From NCBI GenBank assembly GCA_031412915.1, contig JANODX010000020.1:1-64000 (forward strand): DNA of 64,000 nt. Direction: 5' to 3'. The notes beneath the pieces are model-generated. The model was not told where the DNA came from. It saw only the letters and a program-made list of their open reading frames with translations, and did no database searches. This document shows positions 45,301 through 54,532 of this stretch, in pieces. Position numbers and translations under genes: made by a program. Source of the stretch: JAGNNV01 sp031412915 (lineage in GTDB: Bacteria; Acidobacteriota; Vicinamibacteria; Fen-336; JAGNNV01). How positions within the stretch are numbered: position 1 is the first letter of the stretch; each line of letters starts with the position of its first letter.

Positions 45301-48300
45301 GGCCGGACACCGATGCCGCGGAAGTCCCTGAACCAGGACTCAGAAGCGGCACCGTCTGCCCGTAGCTCGTGGTCGTCCCGTACTCGAACAACGCCGCGGT
45401 GCTGGCGCCGTTCGGATTCACTGTCCCGCCCAGCGTCGCTGCGGTCGGGGTGATGCCGCTCGCCACTCCCGTGGTCACGGTAGGCGGGCACGCCGTGGTC
45501 GCGAACGTGGCATCCGGGCTGTTTGTCGTTCCACCGACGTTGGTGGCCGTCACCCGGAAGTGATACGTGGTTCCGCAAGTCAACCCCGTGATCGCTCCGC
45601 CGCCCAGCGCCACCGTCGATATCCCGGAACCCAGGCTCTGCGGCGGCGTGCCGCTGCCGTATGACGTCGTTGTCCCGTACTCGAACGAAGCCGTTGTGCT
45701 GGCTCCGTTCGGATTCACGGTCCCGTTCAGAGTCGCTCCGGTCAGGCTGATGCCGCTCGCCACTCCCGTGGTCACGCTCGGCGGGCACGACGTCGTGGTG
45801 AACATCGCATCCAGGCCGTTCGTCGTTCCCCCGACGTTCGTGGCCGTCACCCGGAAGTGATACGTGGTTCCGCAGGCCAACCCGGTGATCGCTCCACCGC
45901 CGAGCGCAATCGCGGATATCCCCGAACCCAGGGTCTGGGATGTGGTGGCGCTTCCGTACGACGCCGTCGGCCCGTACTCGAACAACGCCGTCGTGCTGGC
46001 GTTATTTGGATTTACTATCCCGTTCAGCGTCGCTCCGGTCGGGGAGATGCTGCCGGCCACTCCCGTGGTCACGGTCGGCGGGCACGCCGTCGTCGCGAAT
46101 ATGGCATCCAGACCGTTCGTCGTTCCACCGATGTTCGTGGCCACCACCCGGAAGTGATACGTGGTTCCGCAGGTCAATCCCGTGATCGCTCCGCCGGGGA
46201 GTGCTATCGCCGATGTTCCCGAACCCAGACTCTGGGGTGTCGTGGCATTTCCGTACGATGTCGTCGTCCCATATTCAAATGATGCCGTGGTCGACGCGTT
46301 GTTCGGATTCACCGTCCCGTTCAACGTCGCTCCGGTCAGGCTGATGCCGGTCGGCGCTCCCGCGGCCACCGTGGGCGCGCAGGCCGTCGTTATGAACGTG
46401 GCGTTGGCGCCGTTCGTCGTTCCGCCGACGTTCGTGGCCACCACCCGGAAGTGATACGTCGTTCCGCAGGTCAACCCGGCGATCCCTCCACCGGGGAGCG
46501 TCACCGCCGAGGTCCCCGACCCCAGGTTCTGGGATGTCGTGGCACTTCCGTACGACGTCGTCGTCCCGTACTCGAAGAATGCCGTGGTGCTGGCGTTGTT
46601 CGGATTCACCGTCCCGCTCAGGGTCGCCCCGGTCAAGGTGATGCCGCTCGGAACACCCGTGGTCACCGTGGGCGCGCAGGCCGTCGTCGCGAACGTGGCA
46701 TCCGGGCTGTTCGTCGTTCCGCCGACGTTCGTGGCCACCACCCGGAAGTGATACGTGGTTCCGCAAGTCAACCCCGTGATCGCTCCGCCGGGGAGTGCTA
46801 TCGCCGAGGTCCCCGAACCCAGGCTCTGGGATGTCGTGGCACTTCCGTACGACGTGGTCGTCCCGTACTCGAACATTGCCGTGGTGGAGGCGTTGTTCGG
46901 ATTCACCGTCCCGGTCAACGTCGCTCCGGTCAAGCTGATGCCGCTGGTCGCTCCCGTGGTCACGGTCGGAGGGCACGCCGTCGTCGCGAATGTGGCGTTC
47001 AGACCGTTCGTCGTTCCGCCGAGGTTCGTGGCCACCACCCGGAAGTGGTACGTGGTTCCGCAAGTCAACCCCGTGATCGCTCCGCCGGGGAGTGCTATCG
47101 CCGATGTCCCCGAACCCAGGCTCTGCGAGATCGTCGAACTCCCGTACGATGTCGTCGTCCCGTACTGGAACAATGCCGTCGTGGAGGTGCCGCTTGGATT
47201 CACCGTCCCGTTCAACGTCGCTCCGGTCAAGCTGATGCCGGTCGGAACACCCGTGGTCGCCGTGGGCGGGCAGGTTGCCGTCGTGAAGGTCGCGTCCAGG
47301 CCGTTGGTCGTTCCACCGATGTTCGTGGCCACTACCCGGAAGTGATACGTGGTTTCGCAAGTCAGGCCCGTGATGGCCCCGCCGCCCAGCGATACCGCCG
47401 ATGCGCCCGAACCCAGGCTCTGCGAGATCGTCGAACTCCCGTACGCTGCCGTCGTCCCGTACTGGAACATGGCCGTGGTGGAGGCGACGTTTGGATTCAC
47501 TGTCCCATTCAACGTCGCTCCGGTCGCGGTGATACTGCTCGCCGCTCCCGTGATCACCGTGGGTGGGCACGCCGTGGTCGTGAACACGGCGTCCAGGCCG
47601 TTCGTCACCCCCCCGAGATTCGTGGCCACGGTCCGGAAGTGATACGTGGTTCCGCAGGTCAACCCCGTGATCGCTCCGCCGGGGAGTGCTATCGCCGATA
47701 TCCCCGAACCCAGGCTCTGGGATGTCGTGGCACTCCCATACAACGTCGTCGGCCCGAACTCGAACCATGCCGTCGCGGGCGTGCCTCTTGGATTCACCGT
47801 CCCATTCAGCGTCGCTCCGGTCAGACTGATGCCGGTCGCCGCTCCCGTGGCCACCGTGGGCGGGCAGAGTCCCGTCGTGAAGGTGGCGTTCAGGCCGTTC
47901 GTCGTTCCGCCGACGTTCGTCGCCGCCGCCCGGAAGTGATATGTGGTTTCGCAGGTCAGGCCCGTGATGGCGCCACCGATCAGCGATACCGCCGTGGTCC
48001 CCGCAGCCAGGACCTCGGCCGTCGTCGTGCTGCCATACAACACCGTGGTCCCGTATTCGAATACGGCCGTCGCCGAGACGGTGTTTGGATTCACGGTGCC
48101 GTTCAACGTCGCTCCGTTCGCGGTGATGTTGCTGGCAACGCCCGTGGTCACCAGGGGCGGGCAGGCCGTCGTGGTGAAGACCGATTCCAGGCCGATCGTC
48201 GTTCCGCCGACGTTCGTCGCCCGCAGCCGGAAACGGTACTGACCGTTGCACGTCAGAGGCGACGCCTCTCCGGACACGGGTACGGCGAGGATGCCGGAAC

Positions 48301-50101
48301 CGGGACTGACCAGGGGCACAGTCCGTCCGTAGAGCGCCATGGTCACGGCAAAGCCGCCGTCGCTCGCCTCGAAATCCTGGGTATAGGCGGTGGATCCTGG
48401 CGACTGCACGGTTGAAATCGCCACGTCGTCGATGTGGTACCCAGGAAACACCTCCTCAAAGTCGGCCCGGAAGCGGAAGCGGACGCGGAAAGTGCTGACC
48501 GCGTAGGTCGAGTCGAGCGTCACTTCACGTCGCGCCCACGCCAGGTCAGCGTCGCCGCTCCCTTCATACACCGCGGTCCACAGCGCACCTCCGTCCTTGC
48601 TGACCTCCACACTGCCGTGGTCATGAAGCAGTTCGGTTTTCAGCCATTGCCACCAACTGAGGACCGGTGTCTGGCCGGCAAGGGAGCTGAGATCAATATT
48701 TGGGGACGTGATGTAACCGTCCTCGTCATTGCCGTAATTCGCGTTCAGGCCTCTGCCCCAGACCTTGGTTCCCGAGTGCGCCACCCCCGGACCGCTCTGC
48801 GGCACACCCCACTGCCAGGAGCCTCCGAAGTCGAAAAACGCGTTCGTCGTCCCGCCATTCGGGTTTATGGTCCCGTTCAGCGTGGCCCCGGCCACGGTCA
48901 TGCCGCTCGCGGCGCCCGTGGTTACCACCGGCGGGCATACGGTCGTGGTGAACGGCCGGTCTGCTCCATTCGTTATTCCACCGACGTTCGTGGCCACCAC
49001 CCGGAAGTGATACGTCGTTCCGCAAGTCAACCCCGCGATCGCGGCACCGCTCAGCGATAACTCCGACCGGCCCGAACCCAGGTTCTGCACTGGCGTCGTG
49101 CTGCCATACAGCGTCGTCAACCCGTACTCGAAAACGGCGGTCGTCGCGCCGCCGTTTGGATTCGTGGTGCCGTTCAACGTCGCTGCGGTCAAGGTGATGC
49201 CGGTGCCATCTCCCGTGGTCGCCGTCGGCGCACAAACCGTCGTGGTGAGCGTTGCGTCCAGGCCGTTCGTCGTCCCGCCGGCGTTCGTGGCCGTCGCCCG
49301 GTAGTGATATACGGTTTCGCACGTCAAACCCGAGATCGGGCCGGACACGGACACCGCGGAAGTCCCCGAGCCAGGACTCGTGACGGGCACCGTCCGACCG
49401 TAGCTCGCTATGGTCAGCGCGAAGCCGCCGGCGCTCGCCTCGAAATCCTGGGCATAGGTCGTGGACCCTGGCGACTCCACGGTTGAAACGGCCACGTCAT
49501 CGATGTGGTACCCGGCGAGAGCGAAACCAAAGTCGGACAGGAAGCGGAAGCGGACGCGGAAAGCGCTGACCGCGTAGGTCGAGTCAAGCGTCACCTCATG
49601 TCGCGTCCAGACCAGATCCGCGTCGCCGCTCCCTTCATACACCGGGGTCCACAGTGCGCCTCCGTCCCGGCTGACCTCCACACTGCCGCGGTCATGAAGC
49701 GGCTCGGAGCTTAGCCATTGCCACCAGCTCAGGACCGGCGTCTGGCCGGCGAGCGAGCTGAGATCAATGCTCGGGGACGTGATGTAACCGTCCTCGTTGT
49801 GGTAGTAATCCGAGGTGAGGCCTCTGGCCCAGACCTTGGTTCCGGAGTGCGCAACCCTTGGGCCTCTCAGCGGCTCACCCCATTGCCAGGAGCCTCCAAA
49901 GTCGAAAGACGCGGTCGTCGCCGCGCCGTTCGGGTTTATGGAGCCGTTCAGCGTCGCCCCGATCGAGGTAACGGCGCTCGTGGAACCCGTGGTTACGGTC
50001 GGCGCCTGCGCGAGGGCGAGACCAGGATCCAAGATCGACACGGCGATGCTCGCCGAAAGCAGGAAGCGGCTTTTCGCTTTAAAGAGAGGAACATGCCACA
50101 T
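41585..50101 (-). CDS. giant secreted protein: 19 Ig/Fn3-like repeats, Calx-beta and FG-GAP-like domains
   Basis: A 2838-residue protein with an N-terminal signal peptide ending LDPGLALAQA. It then has 19 repeats of about 99 residues (about 33-2230). Each repeat begins C-x-P-x-V-x-x-G, contains TLNGTVNPN...F-E-Y-G-T-T and ends L-T-C-x-T-T-Y-H-F-R-x-x-A-T-N-x-G-G-T-T. Repeats 1 and 3 are enlarged by a jelly-roll (immune-inhibitor-A/MAM-like) insert starting GSWQWG. Three Calx-beta domains follow, then four FG-GAP-like motifs (DxDxDG: ADFDRDGNLD, MDANGDGELD, SDVNGDGADD, ADFNADGKPD), ending LWP. It is probably a long adhesin or stalk on the cell surface. The start is supported by GGAGA seven bases before the ATG. 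It is GC-rich and uninterrupted. Confidence 0.85.
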   Translation of the reverse strand: MWHVPLFKAKSRFLLSASIAVSILDPGLALAQAPTVTTGSTSAVTSIGATLNGSINPNGAATTASFDFGGSWQWGEPLRGPRVAHSGTKVWARGLTSDYYHNEDGYITSPSIDLSSLAGQTPVLSWWQWLSSEPLHDRGSVEVSRDGGALWTPVYEGSGDADLVWTRHEVTLDSTYAVSAFRVRFRFLSDFGFALAGYHIDDVAVSTVESPGSTTYAQDFEASAGGFALTIASYGRTVPVTSPGSGTSAVSVSGPISGLTCETVYHYRATATNAGGTTNGLDATLTTTVCAPTATTGDGTGITLTAATLNGTTNPNGGATTAVFEYGLTTLYGSTTPVQNLGSGRSELSLSGAAIAGLTCGTTYHFRVVATNVGGITNGADRPFTTTVCPPVVTTGAASGMTVAGATLNGTINPNGGTTNAFFDFGGSWQWGVPQSGPGVAHSGTKVWGRGLNANYGNDEDGYITSPNIDLSSLAGQTPVLSWWQWLKTELLHDHGSVEVSKDGGALWTAVYEGSGDADLAWARREVTLDSTYAVSTFRVRFRFRADFEEVFPGYHIDDVAISTVQSPGSTAYTQDFEASDGGFAVTMALYGRTVPLVSPGSGILAVPVSGEASPLTCNGQYRFRLRATNVGGTTIGLESVFTTTACPPLVTTGVASNITANGATLNGTVNPNTVSATAVFEYGTTVLYGSTTTAEVLAAGTTAVSLIGGAITGLTCETTYHFRAAATNVGGTTNGLNATFTTGLCPPTVATGAATGISLTGATLNGTVNPRGTPATAWFEFGPTTLYGSATTSQSLGSGISAIALPGGAITGLTCGTTYHFRTVATNLGGVTNGLDAVFTTTACPPTVITGAASSITATGATLNGTVNPNVASTTAMFQYGTTAAYGSSTISQSLGSGASAVSLGGGAITGLTCETTYHFRVVATNIGGTTNGLDATFTTATCPPTATTGVPTGISLTGATLNGTVNPSGTSTTALFQYGTTTSYGSSTISQSLGSGTSAIALPGGAITGLTCGTTYHFRVVATNLGGTTNGLNATFATTACPPTVTTGATSGISLTGATLTGTVNPNNASTTAMFEYGTTTSYGSATTSQSLGSGTSAIALPGGAITGLTCGTTYHFRVVATNVGGTTNSPDATFATTACAPTVTTGVPSGITLTGATLSGTVNPNNASTTAFFEYGTTTSYGSATTSQNLGSGTSAVTLPGGGIAGLTCGTTYHFRVVATNVGGTTNGANATFITTACAPTVAAGAPTGISLTGATLNGTVNPNNASTTASFEYGTTTSYGNATTPQSLGSGTSAIALPGGAITGLTCGTTYHFRVVATNIGGTTNGLDAIFATTACPPTVTTGVAGSISPTGATLNGIVNPNNASTTALFEYGPTASYGSATTSQTLGSGISAIALGGGAITGLACGTTYHFRVTATNVGGTTNGLDAMFTTTSCPPSVTTGVASGISLTGATLNGTVNPNGASTTASFEYGTTTSYGSGTPPQSLGSGISTVALGGGAITGLTCGTTYHFRVTATNVGGTTNSPDATFATTACPPTVTTGVASGITPTAATLGGTVNPNGASTAALFEYGTTTSYGQTVPLLSPGSGTSAASVSGLASGLTCDTTYHFRLVATNVGGTTNGPDATFVTTRCPPTVTTGVASSISLTGATLSGTANPNGASTTASFEYGTTTSYGSATTPQSLGSGTSAVSLSGGVITGLTCGTTYHFRVVATNVGGTTNGANATFITTACAPTVTTGVASGISLTGATLNGTVNPRAASTTALFEYGTTTSYGSATTPENLGSGTSAVAMSGAAITGLTCGTTYHFRVVATNVGGTTNGLDATFATTACPPTVTTGGAIGISLTGATLSGTVNPRGASTTALFEYGTTTSYGSATTLESLGSGTSAVSLSGGAITGLTCGTTYHFRVTATNVGGTTNGLNATFTTTACAPTVTTGVASGISLTGVTLNGTVNPRGASTTASFEYGTTTSYGSATTPQSLGSGTSAIALPGGAITGLTCGTTYHFRAVATNVGGTTNGSDVTFETTGCAPTVTTGVASSITATGATLNGTVNPKGASTTAMFEYGTTTSYGQTVPLLSPGSGTSAESVSGPASGLTCDTTYHFRVVATNVGGTTNGSDATFATTACPPAVTTGVASGISLTGATLNGTVNPNGASTTASFEYGTTTSYGSSTATQSLSSGTSAVSLSGAAITGLTCGTTYHFRTVATNVGGTTNGLDATFATTTCPTTLSVGDAVASEGYVSPGVMKFLVSLPTPATGSESVDYATSNGTATEPSDYVFASGQLTFAPGERRKFIEVTINGDKVEETNETFTLTLSNPAGFTLARTVATGTILNDDEATLRVTDAKSWDQTGAKFGEGTGTGTSFLSFNIWTSKVLYDRDIYANYATVNGTAISGPDYTAMAGTAMIARGTAVVQVVVPVVRDSNEESDETMIFRLSNAINASIFKADALGAIVADDGLVVSIGDKSLTEGTTGTSPMVFTATLNQSPTVPVTVNWSTVEGSAIAPDDYVTANGQIAFDVGETTKTITVQVVGDAVAEPYETFTVVLSTPGGAILGDAEGTGTIVNTDGTSDRFRLMFHNLADNHLYRWHFKKEVVGSPSLETFNWVTPFGPDPDWKIGTIADFDRDGNLDYLWHNYTTGTMLFWYIDGDNLKGFKFQNYTMASPWRVATTMDANGDGELDVVYYNDQTGVLKVVLCENGNRLSDYDVTTFLLPSVSWRVTTASDVNGDGADDLILYNSATGGLEAWLLTGPTRSGTLAYAAAQTTPDQFRLVSARADFNADGKPDFLWHNTTTGFFMTWLMDGTARLGTGTFASPFDRTDPTWRLVGAATLWP
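43415..50005 (-). repeat. array of 297-bp in-frame tandem repeats
   Basis: The coding repeats recur at exactly 297 bp (99 codons) through most of the array, with small length changes in units that use a GQTVPLLSPGSG variant, and two enlarged units near the 5' end. Units in the 3' two-thirds are the most alike, while the 5' units are more divergent. This is as expected if the array grew by unequal crossing-over near its 3' end. Confidence 0.85.
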
Positions 50102-50331
50102 ACGGTTCTCCTCATGGAGATATCGCGGAGATTATGGAATCAGAACGGGAACGAAGGGAAGGCGGCAGCATACGCTCGTTTTCTCGGCAGAAACAAGACT
50201 TTCGTCACAATCGTGACCGGGACGCGGCCGCTGGCGAGGCAAGAGCCGAGACGTCAGCACTTTGCGTCGATTCACAGGCGAACATAAGACGGCAGTCGGC
50301 CTGAACGACCGCAGTTTTTGCGCCTCGCGGT
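50102..50331. promoter_or_regulatory. 230-bp region between two large genes
   Basis: Holds the upstream region of the giant gene and the 3' end of the 1076-residue gene. A stem GACCGC (50307-50312) / GCGGTC (50327-50332) touches the stop codon of the latter and may act as its terminator. No promoter elements could be assigned with confidence. Confidence 0.35.
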
Positions 50332-51124
50332 CTAGGGCCAGAGCGTCGCTGCCCCGACCAGCCTCCACGTCGGATCGGTCCGATCGAACGGCGATGCAAA
50401 AGCCCCGATCCCCAGCCGCGTCGTCCCGTCCATCGACCACGTCATGAAGAAACCCGTGGTGGTGTTGTGCCAGAGGAAATCCGGCTTCCCGTCCGCGTTG
50501 AAGTCCGCGCGCGCCGATACCAACCGGAACTGACCAGGTGTCACCTGCATGTCCGGGTAGATCAGCGTCCCGGTGACGTTGGCGCCGGAGAGTTGCCAAG
50601 CCTGGATCAAGCCCGTGGTCGAATTGTACAGAATCAAATCGTCCGTGCCGTCCCCGTTCACGTCCGAGGCCGTCGCTGCCCCCGACGGGCTGTTCGTCGC
50701 CGGGTGGGGCACGTCGTAGTCCGTGATTCGGTTCCCGTTGTCGCACAAGACCACCTTCAGCGCGTCCGTCACCGAGTTGTAGTACACCACATCCAGCTCC
50801 CCGTCCCCGTTCGCGTCCATCGTCGTGGCCGCGCGCCACGGAGAGGCCATCGTGTAGTTCCCGAACTTGAAGCCCTTCAGATTGTCCCCGTCGATGTACC
50901 AGAACAATATCTGGCCCGTGGTGTAGTTGTGCCACAGGTAATCCAGGTTCCCATCCCGGTCGAAGTCCGCGATCGCACCGATGTGCCACGCCGGATCCGG
51001 ACCCCACGGCGTCACCCAGTTGAACGTCTCCAGCGACGGCGATCCCACCAACTCCTTCTTGAAGTGCCATCGATACAGATGGTTGTCCGCCAGGTTGTGG
51101 AACATCAGACGGAATCGATCGCTG
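50332..51124 (-). repeat. C-terminal FG-GAP-like cassette, copy B
   Basis: Closely similar to copies A, C and D. Similarity to copy C extends through all four Calx-beta domains to about 52500, so roughly the last two thirds of the two genes are paralogous. Confidence 0.8.
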
Positions 51125-53562
51125 ATCCCGTCCGTATTCACGATCGTGCCTGTCCCCTCCGCATCCCCAAGGACCGCACCCCCGCCGGGGCTCGAGAGAA
51201 CCACCGAGAACGTCTCGTAGGGCTCCGACACCGCGTCTCCCACCACCTGCACCGTGATCGTCTTTGTGGTCTCACTCACGCCAAAGGTGATCTGGCCATT
51301 CGCCGTCACGTAGTCGTCGGGGGCTATTGCGCTCCCTTCGACCGTGGACCAGTTCACCGTCACCGGAGCCGCCGACGCCTGGTTCAACGTCGCCGTGAAC
51401 AGCATCGGCGATGTTCCAGCGTTCCCCTCCGTCAACGACTTGTCTCCAATCGACACCACCAGGCCGTCGTCGGCCACCACGGTGCCCAGGCCGTCTGACT
51501 TGTGGATCGAGGCGTTGATCGCGTTCGAAAGCCGGAAGATCATGGTCTCGTCCGACTCCTGATTCGAATCCCGAACCACAGGCACGATCACCTGCTGCAC
51601 CGCCGTGCCCCGCGCAATCATCGCCGTTCCCGACGCCGCGTTGTAGTCCGACCCCGAGGTCGCCGTCCCGTTCAGCGTCGTGTAGTCGACGTAGATGTCG
51701 CGGTCGTAGAGGATCTTGGACGTCCAGATGTTGAAGCTCAGGTAGCTGGTGCCCGCCCCGGTACCCTCCCCGAACCTCCCGGCCGGCAGCCAGGTCGAAT
51801 CCCAGGACTTCGCGTCGGTCACCCGCAGCGTCGCTTCATCATCGTTGAGAATCGTGCCCGTGGCCACCGAGCGGGCGAGGGTGAAGCCAACGGGGTTGAA
51901 CAGAGTCAGGGTGAACGTCTCGTTTGGTTCCTCGACCTTGTCCCCGTTGATCGTCACTTCGATGAACTTCCTCCGCTCCCCGTTCGCAAACGTCAACGTG
52001 CCGGAGGCGGGGAGGTAGTCGGACGGCTCGGTAGCCGTTCCGCCCGTGGTCACGTAGTCCACCGTCCCTGGGCCCGTGGCCGTGGCCGCCCGTGAAACCA
52101 GGAACTTCATGACCCCGGGCGACACGTATCCCTCCGAGGCCACCGCATCCCAGACCGTGGCTCCGTCGTCATTGAGGATCGTGCCCACACCGGTACCATC
52201 CGCGATGGTCGCGTTGGTCGGATTACTCAGGGTCACCGTTAACGTCTCGTCCCCTTCGGCCTGGATGTCGCCATTGACCAGGACCGTGAAGGTCTGGGTC
52301 GTCACGCTGGGCGCGAAGGTCAAGGTCTGAGGACCGGTAGCGGCGTAGTCCCCAGGGGCGATGGCCGTCCCGTTCGACGTCACCGCCGACACCGTCACGG
52401 TCTGCGCGCTCTCGACCGACAGAGTCGCCGTGAAGGACGCGTTCGTCGTTCCCGCGTCCCCCTCGAGCACGGACACGTCACCGATGGAGAGTGTCGCCGC
52501 CTGGACAGGATTGTAGCCGCGCTGGACCACCTCGAAATCTGAGGCATGGAGCGAGTTGAAGGCCGGATTCAGTATGCCGTTGTTCCAAAGCGTATTGAAC
52601 GTGCCGCTGATGTACATGTCCGAACCGTTGTCGGCCATGATCAGGCCATACTTCTTCATGGCCCGGAAGATCTTCTGGATCGCCGGGTCGTAGCCCGAGA
52701 TGTCCTTGCTCGCCTTCAGGCGCAGGCGGGCGCCCATGGGGAGGGCGAGCGAGTTGGTCCCCGCGGCATGGGAGGCAGGATAGACATACCCGTTGGAAGC
52801 GCGCAGGGTGACCCGGAAGGCGTGGTTGATCTCCGCCGTTCCGTAGACTTCGTCGTAACGCACGAGCCCGGGCAGGATGGCGAGGCCCGCCGCGTCCGCG
52901 GACGTCCAGCCGTCGGGACGGCGGTTGTTGGTCTTCATGTCGAAGAAGGCCCCCGAATACGCGCGCCAGGTCGAGCCGTCGTGGAAGACGTTGTAGAGCT
53001 CGTAAAGGAGCTTGTTGTCCTTGTCCACGATCAGGATGTGACGATCCGAACTATTTCGTTCGTCGACGTTGCCCGGCGATCCGCCCTCTACCCAGTGGAC
53101 CTGAGTGATCGCTTCGTCAGGGATCGGGTAGAAGGGGAAGCTCGTATTGGTGTTGTGATCGACGCCGTCGCTTTCCTCCGGGGTCCCGTCCCCGAACTGC
53201 ACCGTCTTCTTGGCCTGGGTCGAGTCCACGACGATGTAGGGGAAACCGTAGATCGCGGTCGAGCCGGGCGACTCCTCTCCTCCGAAGTCGGGGTGGAGGC
53301 TCCGGTTGCCGCCGTTGTTGATGAACGTGATGAAAGCGGCCGAGTTGGAATCGATCGGCGCGTTCGTGATGTCGAGGTTCCACCAGTTGTCGGCGGGAAA
53401 CAGAGGGAAAGGACCGGGGAGACCTCCTCCCAGCGTGGCGGCGGCCGGAGTGATCGCGAGACTCCGAACCGAGTCCGCGGGGGCCCCGGGCCGCGACATT
53501 AGAACAATCACGGGAAGCGCCCACCAGGCACGTCGTGTTCCCGATGTCTTTGTTGTCGCCAT
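50332..53562 (-). CDS. secreted protein: unrecognised N-terminal domain, four Calx-beta, FG-GAP-like cassette
   Basis: A 1076-residue exported protein. The signal-like start MATTKTSGTRRAWWALPVIVLMSRPGAPA is followed by a ~330-residue domain I cannot name. It is aromatic-rich, beginning FPLFPADNWWNLDITNAPID, with HILIVDKDNKLLYELYNVFHDGSTWRAYSGAFFDM and ASHAAGTNSLALPMGARLRLKA. Four Calx-beta domains follow (first one LSIGDVSVLEGDAGTTNASF), then the shared FG-GAP-like cassette ending LWP. Conserved His, Asp and Ser/Thr in the N-terminal domain could suggest an enzyme, but no catalytic motif is known to me. Start 53562 is supported by GGAGAAGG upstream. Probably cell-surface or secreted. Confidence 0.8.
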   Translation of the reverse strand: MATTKTSGTRRAWWALPVIVLMSRPGAPADSVRSLAITPAAATLGGGLPGPFPLFPADNWWNLDITNAPIDSNSAAFITFINNGGNRSLHPDFGGEESPGSTAIYGFPYIVVDSTQAKKTVQFGDGTPEESDGVDHNTNTSFPFYPIPDEAITQVHWVEGGSPGNVDERNSSDRHILIVDKDNKLLYELYNVFHDGSTWRAYSGAFFDMKTNNRRPDGWTSADAAGLAILPGLVRYDEVYGTAEINHAFRVTLRASNGYVYPASHAAGTNSLALPMGARLRLKASKDISGYDPAIQKIFRAMKKYGLIMADNGSDMYISGTFNTLWNNGILNPAFNSLHASDFEVVQRGYNPVQAATLSIGDVSVLEGDAGTTNASFTATLSVESAQTVTVSAVTSNGTAIAPGDYAATGPQTLTFAPSVTTQTFTVLVNGDIQAEGDETLTVTLSNPTNATIADGTGVGTILNDDGATVWDAVASEGYVSPGVMKFLVSRAATATGPGTVDYVTTGGTATEPSDYLPASGTLTFANGERRKFIEVTINGDKVEEPNETFTLTLFNPVGFTLARSVATGTILNDDEATLRVTDAKSWDSTWLPAGRFGEGTGAGTSYLSFNIWTSKILYDRDIYVDYTTLNGTATSGSDYNAASGTAMIARGTAVQQVIVPVVRDSNQESDETMIFRLSNAINASIHKSDGLGTVVADDGLVVSIGDKSLTEGNAGTSPMLFTATLNQASAAPVTVNWSTVEGSAIAPDDYVTANGQITFGVSETTKTITVQVVGDAVSEPYETFSVVLSSPGGGAVLGDAEGTGTIVNTDGISDRFRLMFHNLADNHLYRWHFKKELVGSPSLETFNWVTPWGPDPAWHIGAIADFDRDGNLDYLWHNYTTGQILFWYIDGDNLKGFKFGNYTMASPWRAATTMDANGDGELDVVYYNSVTDALKVVLCDNGNRITDYDVPHPATNSPSGAATASDVNGDGTDDLILYNSTTGLIQAWQLSGANVTGTLIYPDMQVTPGQFRLVSARADFNADGKPDFLWHNTTTGFFMTWSMDGTTRLGIGAFASPFDRTDPTWRLVGAATLWP

Positions 53563-53727
53563 TAGCGCGCCCTTCTCCGGAGGCAAACCGTGCCCGCGGC
53601 CTCAGGCTAGCAGGGCGGGGGCGAGGGGCAGGTGCCGTAAGTCACCATCCCAGGGTCGATGGCGGCCCTCCCAACCAGGTCCCCGGCCGCGAAAGGCGCG
53701 AAACCATCGTTGTTAAAGAGGTCGGAA

Positions 53728-54532
53728 CTACGGCCAGAGGGTCGCCGCCCCCACCAGCCTCCACGTCGGATCCGTCCGATCGAACGGCGAGGCGAACGTT
53801 CCGATCCCCAGACGCGTGGTCCCGTCCATCGACCAGGTCATGAAGAATCCCGTCACCGTGTTGTGCCACAGGAAATCCGGCTTTCCGTCCGCGTTGAAGT
53901 CCGCCCGCGCCGACACCAGACGGAATTGATCCGGCGTCCCTTGCAGCAACCCGGCATAGGGGATCTCCGTCCGGTTCAGACCCGTCAGTTGCCAGGCCTT
54001 GATCGCTCCCGTCGACGAGTTGTAGAGAATCAGGTCATCCGCACCGTCCCCGTTCACATCCGACGCCGTCGCCACTCGCCACGGTTCCGATGGCGGCAGC
54101 GTCGTCGCCAGATCGTAGTTCAACAGAGGGTTCAGTTGATTCCCGTTTTCACACAAAACTACCTTCAGAACACCCGTCTGGTCGTTGTAGTACACCACAT
54201 CCAGTTCCCCATCCCCGTTCGCGTCCATCGTCGTCGCCACGCGCCACGGCGAGAACATCAGGTAGTTCTGGAACTTGAAGCCCTTCAGATTGTCCCCGTC
54301 GATGTACCAGAACAACATCTGCCCCGTCGTGTAGTTGTGCCACAAGTAATCCAGGTTCCCGTCCCGATCGAAGTCCGCTATCGCACCGATGTGCCACGCC
54401 GGATCCGGACCCCACGGAGTCACCCAGTTGAACGTCTCCAGCGACGGCGATCCCACCACTTCCTTCTTGAAGTGCCATCGATACAGATGGTTGTCCGCCA
54501 GATTGTGGAACATCAGACGGAATCGATCGCTG
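53728..54532 (-). repeat. C-terminal FG-GAP-like cassette, copy C
   Basis: Closely similar to A, B and D, and in inverted orientation to copy D 4 kb away. The C and D pair could recombine to invert the intervening DNA. Confidence 0.8.

Noticed and set aside
43784..48415. Long open plus-strand readings opposite the giant gene
   Set aside because: They are arginine-rich or repeat the 297-bp period in the wrong frame, lack ribosome sites and follow from the codon bias of the minus-strand repeat gene.
43410..50000. Regular repeat spacing that might suggest a CRISPR array
   Set aside because: Units are 297 bp, differ at many positions and stay in one reading frame encoding a 99-residue domain; there are no short repeats with unique spacers.
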